Shown piece by piece: positions 50,663-59,785 of a DNA stretch of 64,000 nt. The stretch spans positions 33,362 through 97,361 of the forward strand of contig JBJEQN010000103.1 of NCBI GenBank assembly GCA_051881775.1, given 5' to 3'. The notes under the pieces were generated by a model. It worked only from the letters and a program-made list of their open reading frames with translations, ran no database searches and had not been told where the DNA came from. Position 1 is the stretch's first letter. Each line of letters begins with the position of its first letter. The position numbers were made by a program, and so were the translations under genes. Source of the DNA: UMGS363 sp051881775. GTDB taxonomy: Bacteria; Bacillota; Clostridia; Oscillospirales; Ruminococcaceae.

Positions 50663-52156
50663 ATGTATTACAAAAGCACCAGAGACAGCAGTGTGAAGAT
50701 CACATCTGCCGAAGCGATCGTACAGGGTATTTCCAAGGACGGCGGACTTTTTGTTCCCTCCGAGATACCGTCTATAACAATGGACGAGATAGTTAAGCTG
50801 GGGGATATGAGCTATTCCGAAAGGGCGGCTTATATCTTCGCAAAGTATCTTACCGACTTTACCGACGCCGAGATAAGATACTGCACAGACAACGCTTATA
50901 CAAGCAAGAACTTCGCTACCGAAAACATTGCGGAGATCTCCCACCTTTTTGACGGTACCTACATTCTTGAACTGTGGCACGGTCCTACCTGTGCATTCAA
51001 GGATATGGCGCTCCAGATACTTCCTTATCTTCTTACGACCTCCGCAAAGAAGATAAACATTGACAAGAAGATAGTTATCCTCGTTGCGACCTCCGGCGAC
51101 ACGGGCAAGGCTGCTCTTGAAGGCTTTGCAGACGTTCCCGGAACACAGATAATGGTATTCTATCCCGAGGACGGCGTAAGCCCCATGCAGAAGCGCCAGA
51201 TGACCACTCAGGACGGCGAAAACGTTGCAGTATGCGCTCTTAAGGGCAACTTTGATGACTGCCAGACCGGCGTTAAGCAGATCTTCGGCAACGCTGAGAT
51301 CGCTGCAAAGCTTGAAGAAAACAAGCTGATGTTCTCAAGTGCGAATTCTATCAACTGGGGACGTCTTGCTCCGCAGATAATCTACTATATTTCCGCTTAT
51401 GCAACTCTCGTAAAGGACGAGGAAATAAAGGCAGGGGATAAGATAAACATCGTTGTTCCCACAGGCAATTTCGGCAACATTCTTGCCGCTTACTATGCTA
51501 AGAATATGGGTCTGCCCGTAAACAAGCTCATCTGCGCTTCAAATACCAACAAGGTGCTTACAGATTTCATTAACACAGGCGTTTACGACAGAAACAGAGA
51601 TTTCGTTACAACTATCTCTCCCTCCATGGATATTCTTATTTCAAGCAACCTTGAACGTCTGCTTTATCTTATGTGCGGTCAGAACGACGCTCAGATAAGA
51701 GAATGGTTCGGTTCTCTTGCAAAGACAGGCAGATATGAAGTTACAGACGATATAAAGGCAAAGCTTAAGGTTGATTTCGCAGCAGGCTTCTGCACAGATG
51801 ACGAGACAAAGGCTGAGATAAAGAAGATATACGACAAGTATTCCTACACTCTCGATACACATTCCGCAGTTGCAGTCAAGGTTTACGAGGATTACAAGGC
51901 TGCTACCGGCGACAACACCAAGACGGTTATCGCTTCCACTGCAAGCCCCTACAAGTTCAGCGCAAGCGTTCTTGAAGCTATCGACGGCAAGAAGCCCGAA
52001 ATGGACGAGTACGCTATGATAGACAGGCTCAACGAGCTTTCCGGCTATGAGATCCCCGAATCCCTTGCCGCTCTTAAGACAAAGCCTGTACGTTTCAGCG
52101 GAGTTATCACCAAGGAAGAGCAGAAGGACTACGTTCTTAAGGAACTTGGTCTGTAA
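50663..52156 (+). CDS. thrC: Threonine synthase
   Basis: PLP enzyme converting O-phospho-L-homoserine to threonine (497 residues, the long form with an N-terminal extension). PLP Lys is K113 in PTCAFKDMALQ; the phosphate loop GDTGKAALEGF and VPTGNFGNILAAYYAK are present. It lies 15 bases after yraN; thrA/thrB are absent here. Confidence 0.96.
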   Translation: MYYKSTRDSSVKITSAEAIVQGISKDGGLFVPSEIPSITMDEIVKLGDMSYSERAAYIFAKYLTDFTDAEIRYCTDNAYTSKNFATENIAEISHLFDGTYILELWHGPTCAFKDMALQILPYLLTTSAKKINIDKKIVILVATSGDTGKAALEGFADVPGTQIMVFYPEDGVSPMQKRQMTTQDGENVAVCALKGNFDDCQTGVKQIFGNAEIAAKLEENKLMFSSANSINWGRLAPQIIYYISAYATLVKDEEIKAGDKINIVVPTGNFGNILAAYYAKNMGLPVNKLICASNTNKVLTDFINTGVYDRNRDFVTTISPSMDILISSNLERLLYLMCGQNDAQIREWFGSLAKTGRYEVTDDIKAKLKVDFAAGFCTDDETKAEIKKIYDKYSYTLDTHSAVAVKVYEDYKAATGDNTKTVIASTASPYKFSASVLEAIDGKKPEMDEYAMIDRLNELSGYEIPESLAALKTKPVRFSGVITKEEQKDYVLKELGL

Positions 52157-52167
52157 AATAAAAACGG

Positions 52168-52854
52168 ATGTCGCTTTATGCAATAGCCGATCTGCATCTT
52201 TCGCTGTCGGTGAACAAGCCTATGAACATTTTTGAAGGCTGGGACGATTACGTTGAACGGCTGACGGAAAACTGGCAGAGGACAGTTTCTCCCGAAGATA
52301 CGGTGGTCGTTCCCGGCGACATTTCCTGGGCAATGAACCTGAGCGAGGCCAAGGCGGATTTCGATTATATAAACAAACTGAACGGACACAAGGTGATAAT
52401 CAAGGGCAACCACGACTACTGGTGGAATTCCATGAAGAAAATGCAGAACTTTCTTGATGTGAACGGCTTTGATACTATCACGATACTTCACAACAGCTAC
52501 TATCCCTACGGCGAATACGGAATATGCGGAACAAGAGGCTGGATAAACGAACCCGGCGTTCCTGCGGATGCAAAGATAATTGCCAGAGAGGCAGGGAGGC
52601 TTGAAGCTTCTGTCCTGTCTGCGGTGAATGACGGCAAAACGCCTTTGGTTTTCCTGCATTATCCTCCCGTTTACGCAGGGGACTGCAACAGGGAGATACT
52701 TGACGTTATGGTAAAATATGGCGTTAAGACCTGCTTTTACGGTCACCTCCACGGAAAAGCCCACCGTATAGCCGTCTGCGGAGAACATGACGGGATAAAT
52801 TATCAGCTTGTTTCGGGCGATTTTGTGCAATTTTGCCCTAAATTGGTGATGTGA
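52168..52854 (+). CDS. Metallophosphoesterase (calcineurin-like)
   Basis: A 228-residue predicted cytoplasmic phosphohydrolase. Two-metal motifs: DLHL (8-11), VPGDISWAM, KGNHDYWW (H near 81), LHYPPV and the C-terminal GHLHGKAH. It belongs to the subfamily with the conserved DLHLS..KPM N-terminus, of unknown substrate. It starts 11 bases after thrC without a good ribosome site, so it is probably translated by coupling. Confidence 0.88.
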   Translation: MSLYAIADLHLSLSVNKPMNIFEGWDDYVERLTENWQRTVSPEDTVVVPGDISWAMNLSEAKADFDYINKLNGHKVIIKGNHDYWWNSMKKMQNFLDVNGFDTITILHNSYYPYGEYGICGTRGWINEPGVPADAKIIAREAGRLEASVLSAVNDGKTPLVFLHYPPVYAGDCNREILDVMVKYGVKTCFYGHLHGKAHRIAVCGEHDGINYQLVSGDFVQFCPKLVM

Positions 52855-52907
52855 ATTGTTTATAACGTGGAAAAATCGGCTGAAATATAGTAATAAAGAA
52901 AAATATA

Positions 52908-52916
52908 TGATATAAT
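52908..52916 (+). promoter_or_regulatory. tig extended -10 promoter
   Basis: TGATATAAT 38 bases before tig, with no good -35 box. Confidence 0.5.
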
Positions 52917-52953
52917 CAAACATATGTTGTTTTAAAAATGGAGGACGTTTATA

Positions 52954-54237
52954 ATGAGTTTAGTATCAACAAATAAAATCGAAGCAAATAAGTATGAACT
53001 GGAGATCAGCGCTGACGCTGCACAGTTTGAGGAAGCTATCGAAAAGGCTTACAGAAAAGCAAGAAAGAATATCACCGTAAAGGGCTTCAGAAAGGGCAAC
53101 GCTCCCAGAAAAATGGTTGAAAAGCTCTACGGCGAAAATGTGTTCTTTGAGGACGCTGCAAACGAGCTTATCCCTGTTGTTGTTGTTCCTGCAATGGAGG
53201 AAGAAAAGCTTGAACTGGTAACAACTCCCGAGATCATCGTTACCGCTATCAGCAAGGAAGGCGGCGTTACTTACAAGGTAACTGCTACAGTTAAGCCCGA
53301 AGTTGAAATTTCCGATTACAAGGGTATAACCGTTAAGAAAACTGTCAATGCTGTAACCGATGAGGACATTGACAAGGCTATCGACGCTCTCAGAGAGAGA
53401 AACGGCAGAATGATCACCGTTGAGGACAGACCTGCAGCTAACGGCGATATTGTTGTTATTGATTTTGAAGGCTTCAAGGACGGCGTTGCTTTTGAAGGCG
53501 GCTCCGAAAAGAACTATGAGCTTTCTCTCGGCTCCGGTCAGTTTATCCCCGGCTTTGAAGAACAGGTAGTAGGAAAGAATACAGGCGATGAGTTCACCAT
53601 CAATGTTACTTTCCCCGAAAACTATCAGATGACAGATCTTGCAGGTCAGCCTGCTGAGTTCAAGATCAAGCTCCATGAGATCAGAGCTAAGGAGCTTCCC
53701 GAGCTTGACGATGAATTCGTTAAGGACGCAACAGATTTCGATACTCTTGACGAGCTTAAGGCTGATTACAGAAAGAAGCTTGAAGACAATGCTGAAAAGG
53801 CTGCTGAGAATGCTGCAGAAAATGAGCTTTTTGAAACTCTTATCACAAAGATGACAGCTGAGGTTCCTCAGGTAATGTATGAGAACAAGATCGACGAGAT
53901 GGTTCGTGATTTTGAAATGCGCATCTCACAGCAGGGACTTACCCTCGATATGTATCTTACTTACCTCGGTATGGATAAGGACGCTTTCAGAAAGAGCTTT
54001 GCAGAACGTGCAGAGAGAGAAGTAAAGGTAAGACTTGCTCTTGAAAAGATCGCAAAGCTTGAAAACGTTGAGATCACAGACGAAAAGGCTGAAGAAGAGA
54101 TCAACGATATGGCTGCAAGGTACAATATGACCGCAGATCAGGTAAAGAGCTACATCAGCGTTGAGGCTCTTAAGGAAGACCTCGCTGTTGCAGAGGCTGC
54201 AAAGATCGTTAAGGACAGCGCTAAGTTTGAAGGCTAA
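52954..54237 (+). CDS. tig: Trigger factor
   Basis: Ribosome-bound chaperone and peptidyl-prolyl isomerase (427 residues). The N-domain carries the ribosome-docking GFRKGNAPRKMVEKLYG (near 45-61). The FKBP-like PPIase spans about 150-240 (GDIVVIDFEGFKDG, PGFEEQVVGKN, FPENYQ). The C-terminal helical arms are acidic and Lys-rich. GGAGG precedes the ATG. It heads the tig-clpP-clpX group. Confidence 0.97.
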   Translation: MSLVSTNKIEANKYELEISADAAQFEEAIEKAYRKARKNITVKGFRKGNAPRKMVEKLYGENVFFEDAANELIPVVVVPAMEEEKLELVTTPEIIVTAISKEGGVTYKVTATVKPEVEISDYKGITVKKTVNAVTDEDIDKAIDALRERNGRMITVEDRPAANGDIVVIDFEGFKDGVAFEGGSEKNYELSLGSGQFIPGFEEQVVGKNTGDEFTINVTFPENYQMTDLAGQPAEFKIKLHEIRAKELPELDDEFVKDATDFDTLDELKADYRKKLEDNAEKAAENAAENELFETLITKMTAEVPQVMYENKIDEMVRDFEMRISQQGLTLDMYLTYLGMDKDAFRKSFAERAEREVKVRLALEKIAKLENVEITDEKAEEEINDMAARYNMTADQVKSYISVEALKEDLAVAEAAKIVKDSAKFEG

Positions 54238-54260
54238 AAAATAATTTTAAAATTTACGGG

Positions 54261-54292
54261 GCAAACCATCTTTCTTTGGAAGGGTGGTTTGC
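54261..54292 (+). other. Hairpin between tig and clpP
   Basis: Stem GCAAACCA/TGGTTTGC (54261-54268 with 54285-54292) with an AT-rich loop and no T-run. It could be an mRNA processing or stabilising element; no CtsR-type direct repeats were recognised here. Confidence 0.45.
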
Positions 54293-54372
54293 GCCTGTTA
54301 AAGACAATTGATTTTTATGTCCCGAAATGTCGAGGACAGGTCGGGCAGACAATGAAAGTGAGGTTAAGACTT

Positions 54373-54963
54373 ATGAGCCTGGTGCCATACGTTATTGAAC
54401 AGACCGGACGCGGAGAGCGTTCCTACGATATTTTTTCAAGACTTCTCAACGACAGAATAATCGTTCTTTCCGAAGAAGTTACAGACGCTTCCGCAAGCAT
54501 TGTTATCGCACAGCTTCTTCACCTTGAGGGTCAGGATCCCGAAAAGGACATCTGTATGTATATCAACAGCCCCGGCGGTTCCGTTACCGCAGGTCTTGCC
54601 ATCGTTGACACTATGAACTATATCAAGTGCGATGTTTCCACTATCTGCATGGGTCTTGCCGCTTCAATGGGTTCTCTCATTCTTTCTTCCGGCGCAAAGG
54701 GCAAGAGAATGGCTCTGCCCAATTCCGAGATCCTTATCCACCAGCCTCTTATCGGCGGCGGCGGACTTTCGGGACAGTGCACCGATGTAAAGATCCATGC
54801 AGACCACCTTGTAAGAACAAGAGAAAAGCTCAATCAGATACTTGCCGACAACACAGGCAAGTCCATTGACATCATCAAGCAGGATACCGAGCGCGACAAC
54901 TATATGTCCGCCGAGGAAGCCGTTGAATACGGTCTTATTGACAAAGTTATCTCAAAAAGATAA
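54373..54963 (+). CDS. clpP: ATP-dependent Clp protease proteolytic subunit
   Basis: Serine protease forming the ClpXP barrel (196 residues). Catalytic triad S98 (GLAASMGSL), H123 (EILIHQP) and D171. The MSLVPYVIEQTGRGERSYDI start matches the family, so the ATG at 54373 is chosen over in-frame codons up to 84 bases upstream. GAGG is about 10 bases upstream. clpX follows after 15 bases. Confidence 0.97.
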   Translation: MSLVPYVIEQTGRGERSYDIFSRLLNDRIIVLSEEVTDASASIVIAQLLHLEGQDPEKDICMYINSPGGSVTAGLAIVDTMNYIKCDVSTICMGLAASMGSLILSSGAKGKRMALPNSEILIHQPLIGGGGLSGQCTDVKIHADHLVRTREKLNQILADNTGKSIDIIKQDTERDNYMSAEEAVEYGLIDKVISKR

Positions 54964-54978
54964 GTCTGGAGTTGGATT

Positions 54979-56253
54979 ATGGCGGATAAAATGTTAAAAA
55001 GATGTAATTTCTGCGGCAAGCCCGAAAATAAAGTTCAGAATATGTTTTCGGCAGGAAACTGCAATATCTGCGACGACTGCGTGGTTTACTGCTATGAAAT
55101 GCTTGTGGGCAACGACCTGATACCCGACAAAGCTCTTGCCGGACGTACTTCGGGTGCAAAGCCTGCAAAGGGGCCCGTTAAGCTGATAAAGCCTGCGGAG
55201 ATAAAGAAAATTCTTGACGAGTACGTTATTGGTCAGGACGCTGCAAAGACAACGCTGGCTGTTGCGGTTTACAACCACTATAAGAGAATAAACAGCATAG
55301 GCGCAGATCAGGGCGATGTTGAGATACAGAAGAGCAACGTTATCCTTCTCGGACCTACAGGCGTGGGCAAGACCTACATTGCCCAGACCCTTGCAAAGAT
55401 ACTGGATGTGCCTTTTGCCATTGCCGACGCTACGACCCTTACCGAGGCAGGCTATGTTGGCGACGATGTTGAAAACGTGCTTGTAAGACTTCTTCAGGCA
55501 GCGGATTTTGACGTTGAAGCTGCTCAGAGAGGCATTATTTACATTGACGAGATAGATAAAATTTCCAGAAAGTCGGAAAACACCTCCATTACACGAGATG
55601 TAAGCGGCGAGGGCGTTCAGCAGGCTTTGCTTAAAATAATCGAGGGTACTGTTTCAAACGTTCCTCCTCAGGGCGGAAGAAAGCACCCCAATCAGGAATT
55701 TATCCACGTTGATACAAAGAATATACTTTTCATCTGCGGCGGCGCATTTGACGGACTTGACAAGGTGATACAGAAGAGAACGGAATCCTCTTCTCTCGGC
55801 TTCGGCGCTGAGATAAAGTCAAAATCGGAAAAGCAGAAGGGCATTTATAAGGATGTTGTTTCACAGGATCTTGTAAAGTACGGCATCGTTCCTGAGCTTG
55901 TGGGACGTCTGCCCGTTATCACCGTTCTTGACGAGCTTGATGAAGAGGCGCTTATCCGTATTCTTCAGGAGCCGAAAAACGCTCTTATCAAGCAGTACAA
56001 GAAGCTGTTTGAAATGGACGGCATCGAGCTTAACTTTGACGAAGGCGCACTTAAAGCCATTGCTCATAAGGCAATAGACAAGGACACAGGCGCAAGAGGA
56101 CTGAGAGCCATAGTTGAAAAAATACTTATGCCTATTATGTTTGAAGTTCCTTCTCAGCCTGACGTATGCAGCGTTACCATTACGGAAGCCTGCGTAAACG
56201 ATGGTGCCAAGCCCGAGATAAAGACAGGCAAAAAGTCTGTTGTGAAAAAATAA
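54979..56253 (+). CDS. clpX: ATP-dependent Clp protease ATP-binding subunit ClpX
   Basis: AAA+ unfoldase for ClpP (424 residues). N-terminal zinc finger CNFCGKPENKV..CNICDDC (8-36), Walker A GPTGVGKT, Walker B YIDEIDKI, pore loop region and sensor GARGLRAIVE. The basic tail KTGKKSVVKK is longer than usual. Co-transcribed with clpP; a terminator follows. Confidence 0.97.
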   Translation: MADKMLKRCNFCGKPENKVQNMFSAGNCNICDDCVVYCYEMLVGNDLIPDKALAGRTSGAKPAKGPVKLIKPAEIKKILDEYVIGQDAAKTTLAVAVYNHYKRINSIGADQGDVEIQKSNVILLGPTGVGKTYIAQTLAKILDVPFAIADATTLTEAGYVGDDVENVLVRLLQAADFDVEAAQRGIIYIDEIDKISRKSENTSITRDVSGEGVQQALLKIIEGTVSNVPPQGGRKHPNQEFIHVDTKNILFICGGAFDGLDKVIQKRTESSSLGFGAEIKSKSEKQKGIYKDVVSQDLVKYGIVPELVGRLPVITVLDELDEEALIRILQEPKNALIKQYKKLFEMDGIELNFDEGALKAIAHKAIDKDTGARGLRAIVEKILMPIMFEVPSQPDVCSVTITEACVNDGAKPEIKTGKKSVVKK

Positions 56254-56281
56254 GAAAATTTGTAATTTAATTTCAGAAAAA

Positions 56282-56321
56282 CCCGAAAAATGCAGAAAAA
56301 ATGCGTTTTTCGGGCTTTTTT
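56282..56321 (+). terminator. clpX terminator
   Basis: CCCGAAAAA/TTTTTCGGG stem followed by CTTTTTT. Confidence 0.85.
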
Positions 56322-56420
56322 CGGACTTTTATAGGCTTTTTTGCAGTAAAACAGAGGATTTAATGCAATAATTACGGAATAAAGGCGATAAAAACTAAAA
56401 TTTATATAAAAAATTGTGAC

Positions 56421-56449
56421 TTGCAAAAAAATGTTTTTTCATATATAAT
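56421..56449 (+). promoter_or_regulatory. lon promoter
   Basis: TTGCAA (56421-56426), 17-base spacer, TATAAT (56444-56449). No CIRCE element is visible. Confidence 0.75.
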
Positions 56450-56455
56450 GTATAG

Positions 56456-56568
56456 GTATTAGTTTATACGGTGAAAAGGCAGTAATATACTGTTTTTTTC
56501 GGCAGTTCGGACTTCCGCCGAGGTACGGACGGCGCTCATAATGTTTCGGCGGAGAAACGGGGCTTAAA
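56456..56568 (+). ncRNA. Structured lon leader
   Basis: The ~113-base leader contains CAGTA/TACTG (56480-56492) and TCCGCCG (56514-56520), which can pair with CGGCGGA (56547-56553), hiding the GGAG at 56551-56554. This is a possible temperature-sensitive or regulatory fold; a second purine run GGGG (56559-56562) lies 6 bases before the ATG. Confidence 0.4.
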
Positions 56569-58986
56569 ATGAGAACAAAAGCAGTTGAAGTGAATATGCC
56601 CATGCTTGCGGTAAGGGGGCTTGTTGTTTTCCCCGGCGCAGTTATGCACTTTGACGTTTCAAGAGAAAGATCGGAAACTGCTTTGAAAGCTGCTTTAAGC
56701 GACGATAAGCTTATATTCCTGACAGCTCAGAGAGATAATTCGGTTGAAGAACCTGAAATAAAAGATCTTTATCAGATAGGAACCGTTGCGGAGATACTTC
56801 AGATACTTAAAACTCCCGACAACATAACAAGAGTGCTCGTTGAGGGCAAATACAGGGCGAAGCTCGTTAACATTGACAAGTCAAAGCCACACCTTGCCGC
56901 AGATATAAAGAAAATGCCCAATTGCATCAAATCAAAGGGCGAGGACGTTGAGACCGATGCTGTTATAAGGGCAATAAAGACCGCCTTCGAGCAGTACTGC
57001 CGCTATATGCCCAAGATGCCCAAGGAACTGGTGGTCTCCGTGCTTAACGAGAACGACCCGGAAAAATTCTTCGATGCGGTCACTCACAATATCGTGCTGC
57101 CCGTTGAGGATAAGCAGGCGCTCCTTGAAGAAAATTACCTTATTTCAAGGCTTGGTATGCTCCTTGCAATGCTTTCAAGAGAGGTTGAAGTCCTTGACAT
57201 TGAGTACAGCATACAGAACAAGGTGCGTGAACAGATAGACAACGGACAGAGGGAGTATTACCTCCGTGAACAGATGAGAGCCATTGCCTCACAGCTTGGC
57301 GAGGACGAGAACGTTCAGGACGAGGTGGAGGATTACGCCGACAGGATAGAAGAACTGAAGCTTGCTCCCGAAATTGAAGAAAAGCTTATGAGAGAAGTGT
57401 ACAGGCTGATGAAAATGTCACCGTCCTCTCAGGAGGCTTTTGTTGTAAGAAATTACCTTGATACGATACTTGAACTGCCGTGGAATAAAACCACAAAGGA
57501 CAAAACAGACGTTGTAAAAGCCAGAGCGCAGCTTGACAAGGATCATTTCGGAATGGAGAAGGTCAAGGACAGGATAGTTGAAAACATTGCAGTCCGTGCG
57601 CTTCAGCCTGAGCTTAAAGGTCAGATAATCTGCCTTGTGGGACCTCCGGGCGTGGGTAAGACCTCTATCGGCAAGTCCATTGCAAAGGCTCTGGGCAGAA
57701 ATTATGCAAGAGTTTCCCTTGGCGGTATTCGTGACGAGGCTGAAATAAGAGGTCACAGAAAGACCTATGTGGGCGCAATGCCCGGCAGGATAATCACCGC
57801 CGTGAAAAATGCCGGAAGCTCCAATCCGCTTATCCTTCTTGACGAAATTGACAAGATGACAAGCGATATGAGGGGAGACCCGTCCTCGGCGCTCCTTGAA
57901 GTCCTTGACAGCGAGCAGAACAATACGTTCAGAGACCACTTCATTGAGGTGCCCTTCGACCTGAGCAACGTTCTTTTCGTTACAACGGCAAACACTACAC
58001 AGACAATAGACGCTCCGCTCCTTGACCGTATGGAGGTCATTGAGCTTACAAGCTATACAAGAGAGGAAAAGTTCCATATTGCCAAGGAACACCTTATCCC
58101 CAAGCAGCTTAAAAAGCACGGCTTAAAGGCTTCTATGCTGAAAATCGCAGACAGCGCAGTTTACGCCGTTATTGACAGCTACACCAAAGAAGCCGGAGTG
58201 CGTTCCCTTGAACGTGTGATAGCTTCACTTTGCAGAAAGGCTGCAAAGGAAATAGTTGCGGACGAGGTCAAAAAGGTAAGCGTTACGGCTAAAAATATAG
58301 AAAAGTACCTTGGCGTTAAAAAGTATCTTGACGACGACCTTGCAAAGAAAAACGAGGTGGGAGTTGTTAACGGTCTTGCGTGGACTTCCGTGGGCGGCGT
58401 TATTATGCCCCTTGAAGCAATAGTCCTTGACGGAAAGGGTACAATAGAGACCACAGGCTCCCTTGGCGACGTAATGAAGGAAAGCGCAAAGCTGGCTGTT
58501 AGCTACGTCCGCTCGGTGGCTTCAAAGTACGGCATTTCTCCCGATTTCTACAAGGATAAGGATATACATATCCACGCTCCCGAGGGCGCAACACCCAAGG
58601 ACGGCCCCTCCGCAGGCGTTACAATGACAACTGCACTGGTGTCGGCTCTGTCGGGCATTCCCGTCCGCTGCGATATTGCAATGACGGGGGAGATAACTCT
58701 CCACGGCAAGGTGCTTCCCATAGGCGGACTTCGTGAAAAGACCATGGCTGCTTACAAGGCAGGCATGAAAACCGTTATTATCCCCAAGGGCAACAAGGGC
58801 GACCTTGAAGAGGTGGACGAGACGGTAAAGAACGGTCTGAACTTTATCTATGCGGAGACCCTTACGGACGTTCTCGACAACGCTCTTGCAGGAAAGCCGT
58901 CGGATATAAAAAAGAAGAAGGAAGAAATAATTATCCCTCCCGTCAAAACGGATGGACACGCTTCCGAAAACAGTCTTCGATCATAA
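56569..58986 (+). CDS. lon: ATP-dependent Lon protease
   Basis: AAA+ serine protease (805 residues). N-terminal substrate domain with MPMLAVRGLVVFPGAVMHFDV-like start (begins 8-27), AAA+ module with Walker A GPPGVGKTS, Walker B LLDEIDKM, and a protease domain with the S681-K724 dyad (KDGPSAGV and GLREK). The C-terminus is a short charged tail. Separate promoter and leader from clpX; engB follows after 92 bases, the same order as B. subtilis lonA-ysxC. Confidence 0.97.
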   Translation: MRTKAVEVNMPMLAVRGLVVFPGAVMHFDVSRERSETALKAALSDDKLIFLTAQRDNSVEEPEIKDLYQIGTVAEILQILKTPDNITRVLVEGKYRAKLVNIDKSKPHLAADIKKMPNCIKSKGEDVETDAVIRAIKTAFEQYCRYMPKMPKELVVSVLNENDPEKFFDAVTHNIVLPVEDKQALLEENYLISRLGMLLAMLSREVEVLDIEYSIQNKVREQIDNGQREYYLREQMRAIASQLGEDENVQDEVEDYADRIEELKLAPEIEEKLMREVYRLMKMSPSSQEAFVVRNYLDTILELPWNKTTKDKTDVVKARAQLDKDHFGMEKVKDRIVENIAVRALQPELKGQIICLVGPPGVGKTSIGKSIAKALGRNYARVSLGGIRDEAEIRGHRKTYVGAMPGRIITAVKNAGSSNPLILLDEIDKMTSDMRGDPSSALLEVLDSEQNNTFRDHFIEVPFDLSNVLFVTTANTTQTIDAPLLDRMEVIELTSYTREEKFHIAKEHLIPKQLKKHGLKASMLKIADSAVYAVIDSYTKEAGVRSLERVIASLCRKAAKEIVADEVKKVSVTAKNIEKYLGVKKYLDDDLAKKNEVGVVNGLAWTSVGGVIMPLEAIVLDGKGTIETTGSLGDVMKESAKLAVSYVRSVASKYGISPDFYKDKDIHIHAPEGATPKDGPSAGVTMTTALVSALSGIPVRCDIAMTGEITLHGKVLPIGGLREKTMAAYKAGMKTVIIPKGNKGDLEEVDETVKNGLNFIYAETLTDVLDNALAGKPSDIKKKKEEIIIPPVKTDGHASENSLRS

Positions 58987-59078
58987 TAAAAAGCGCAGCA
59001 GGGCGGCAAAGCAGCCGTTCTGCATATGCGCATATTGTCGATTAATGGAAAAATATTCTGCGGAAAGGAGAAAACTGT

Positions 59079-59663
59079 ATGAATTTTAACAGCGCTGAAT
59101 TTTACGCTGCTTACGGCGAGTACAAGCAGCTCCCTCCGGCAGAAAAAACAGAGTTTGCCTTTGCCGGGCGTTCAAACGTGGGAAAATCATCTCTTATAAA
59201 CAAGATATTCAACAGGAAGTCCCTTGCGAGAGTGTCTTCCGTTCCGGGAAAAACGGCGACTATCAATTTCTATAAGGTGGATAACTGCTTTATGGCTGAC
59301 CTGCCGGGCTACGGCTATGCAAAGATAGCGAAAAGCGACAAGCTGCGGTGGTCAAGCCTTATCGAGGGGTATCTTATGTCGGGAAGAGACATTGCGCTTA
59401 TTTTCCAGCTTATAGATATGCGCCACCCTCCCTCGGCAGACGACCTGCATATGATAAACTTTATGATAGACAATGAGTTGCCCTTCGTTATTGTCTTTAC
59501 AAAGGCGGACAAGCTGAACAAAACAGAAAGAGCCGCCCGTATGGAGGGGTTCAGAAAAGAGATAGAATATTTCGACGACATCACCACGGTCGAATTTTCA
59601 GCCGTTACGGGCGAGGGCGTTGAAAAAATAAGAAGTATTATTGAGGAAGTTTCCGCAGAATAA
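59079..59663 (+). CDS. engB: Ribosome biogenesis GTP-binding protein EngB (YsxC/YihA)
   Basis: Small essential GTPase for 50S assembly (194 residues). G1 GRSNVGKSS (28-36), G2 Thr in VPGKTATINFYKV, G3 DLPGYGYAK, G4 TKADK. AAAGGAG precedes the ATG. Confidence 0.96.
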   Translation: MNFNSAEFYAAYGEYKQLPPAEKTEFAFAGRSNVGKSSLINKIFNRKSLARVSSVPGKTATINFYKVDNCFMADLPGYGYAKIAKSDKLRWSSLIEGYLMSGRDIALIFQLIDMRHPPSADDLHMINFMIDNELPFVIVFTKADKLNKTERAARMEGFRKEIEYFDDITTVEFSAVTGEGVEKIRSIIEEVSAE

Positions 59664-59689
59664 ACCTGCGGTGGAAAAGAGAGGTCAAG

Positions 59690-59766
59690 TTTGAAAAATT
59701 TTTCAAACTGCGAGTTTTGTTTTTTCGGCTGCAGCCGAAAATTTCCTTGCGGAAAACACAAAACTC
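59690..59766 (+). other. Palindrome cluster between engB and lysA
   Basis: Three nested structures: an 18-base palindrome (59690-59707), then an outer stem GAGTTTTG/CAAAACTC (59712-59719 with 59759-59766) enclosing a 20-base palindrome TTTTCGGCTGCAGCCGAAAA and TTTCC-TTGC-GGAAA. This makes a three-way-junction-like fold immediately before the lysA ribosome site. Confidence 0.7.
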
Positions 59767-59785
59767 AGAAAGGAATGATTGTAAA

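Noticed and set aside
59664..59785. Lysine riboswitch before lysA
   Set aside because: The gap is only 122 bases and consists of simple palindromes; the conserved lysine-aptamer core is absent.
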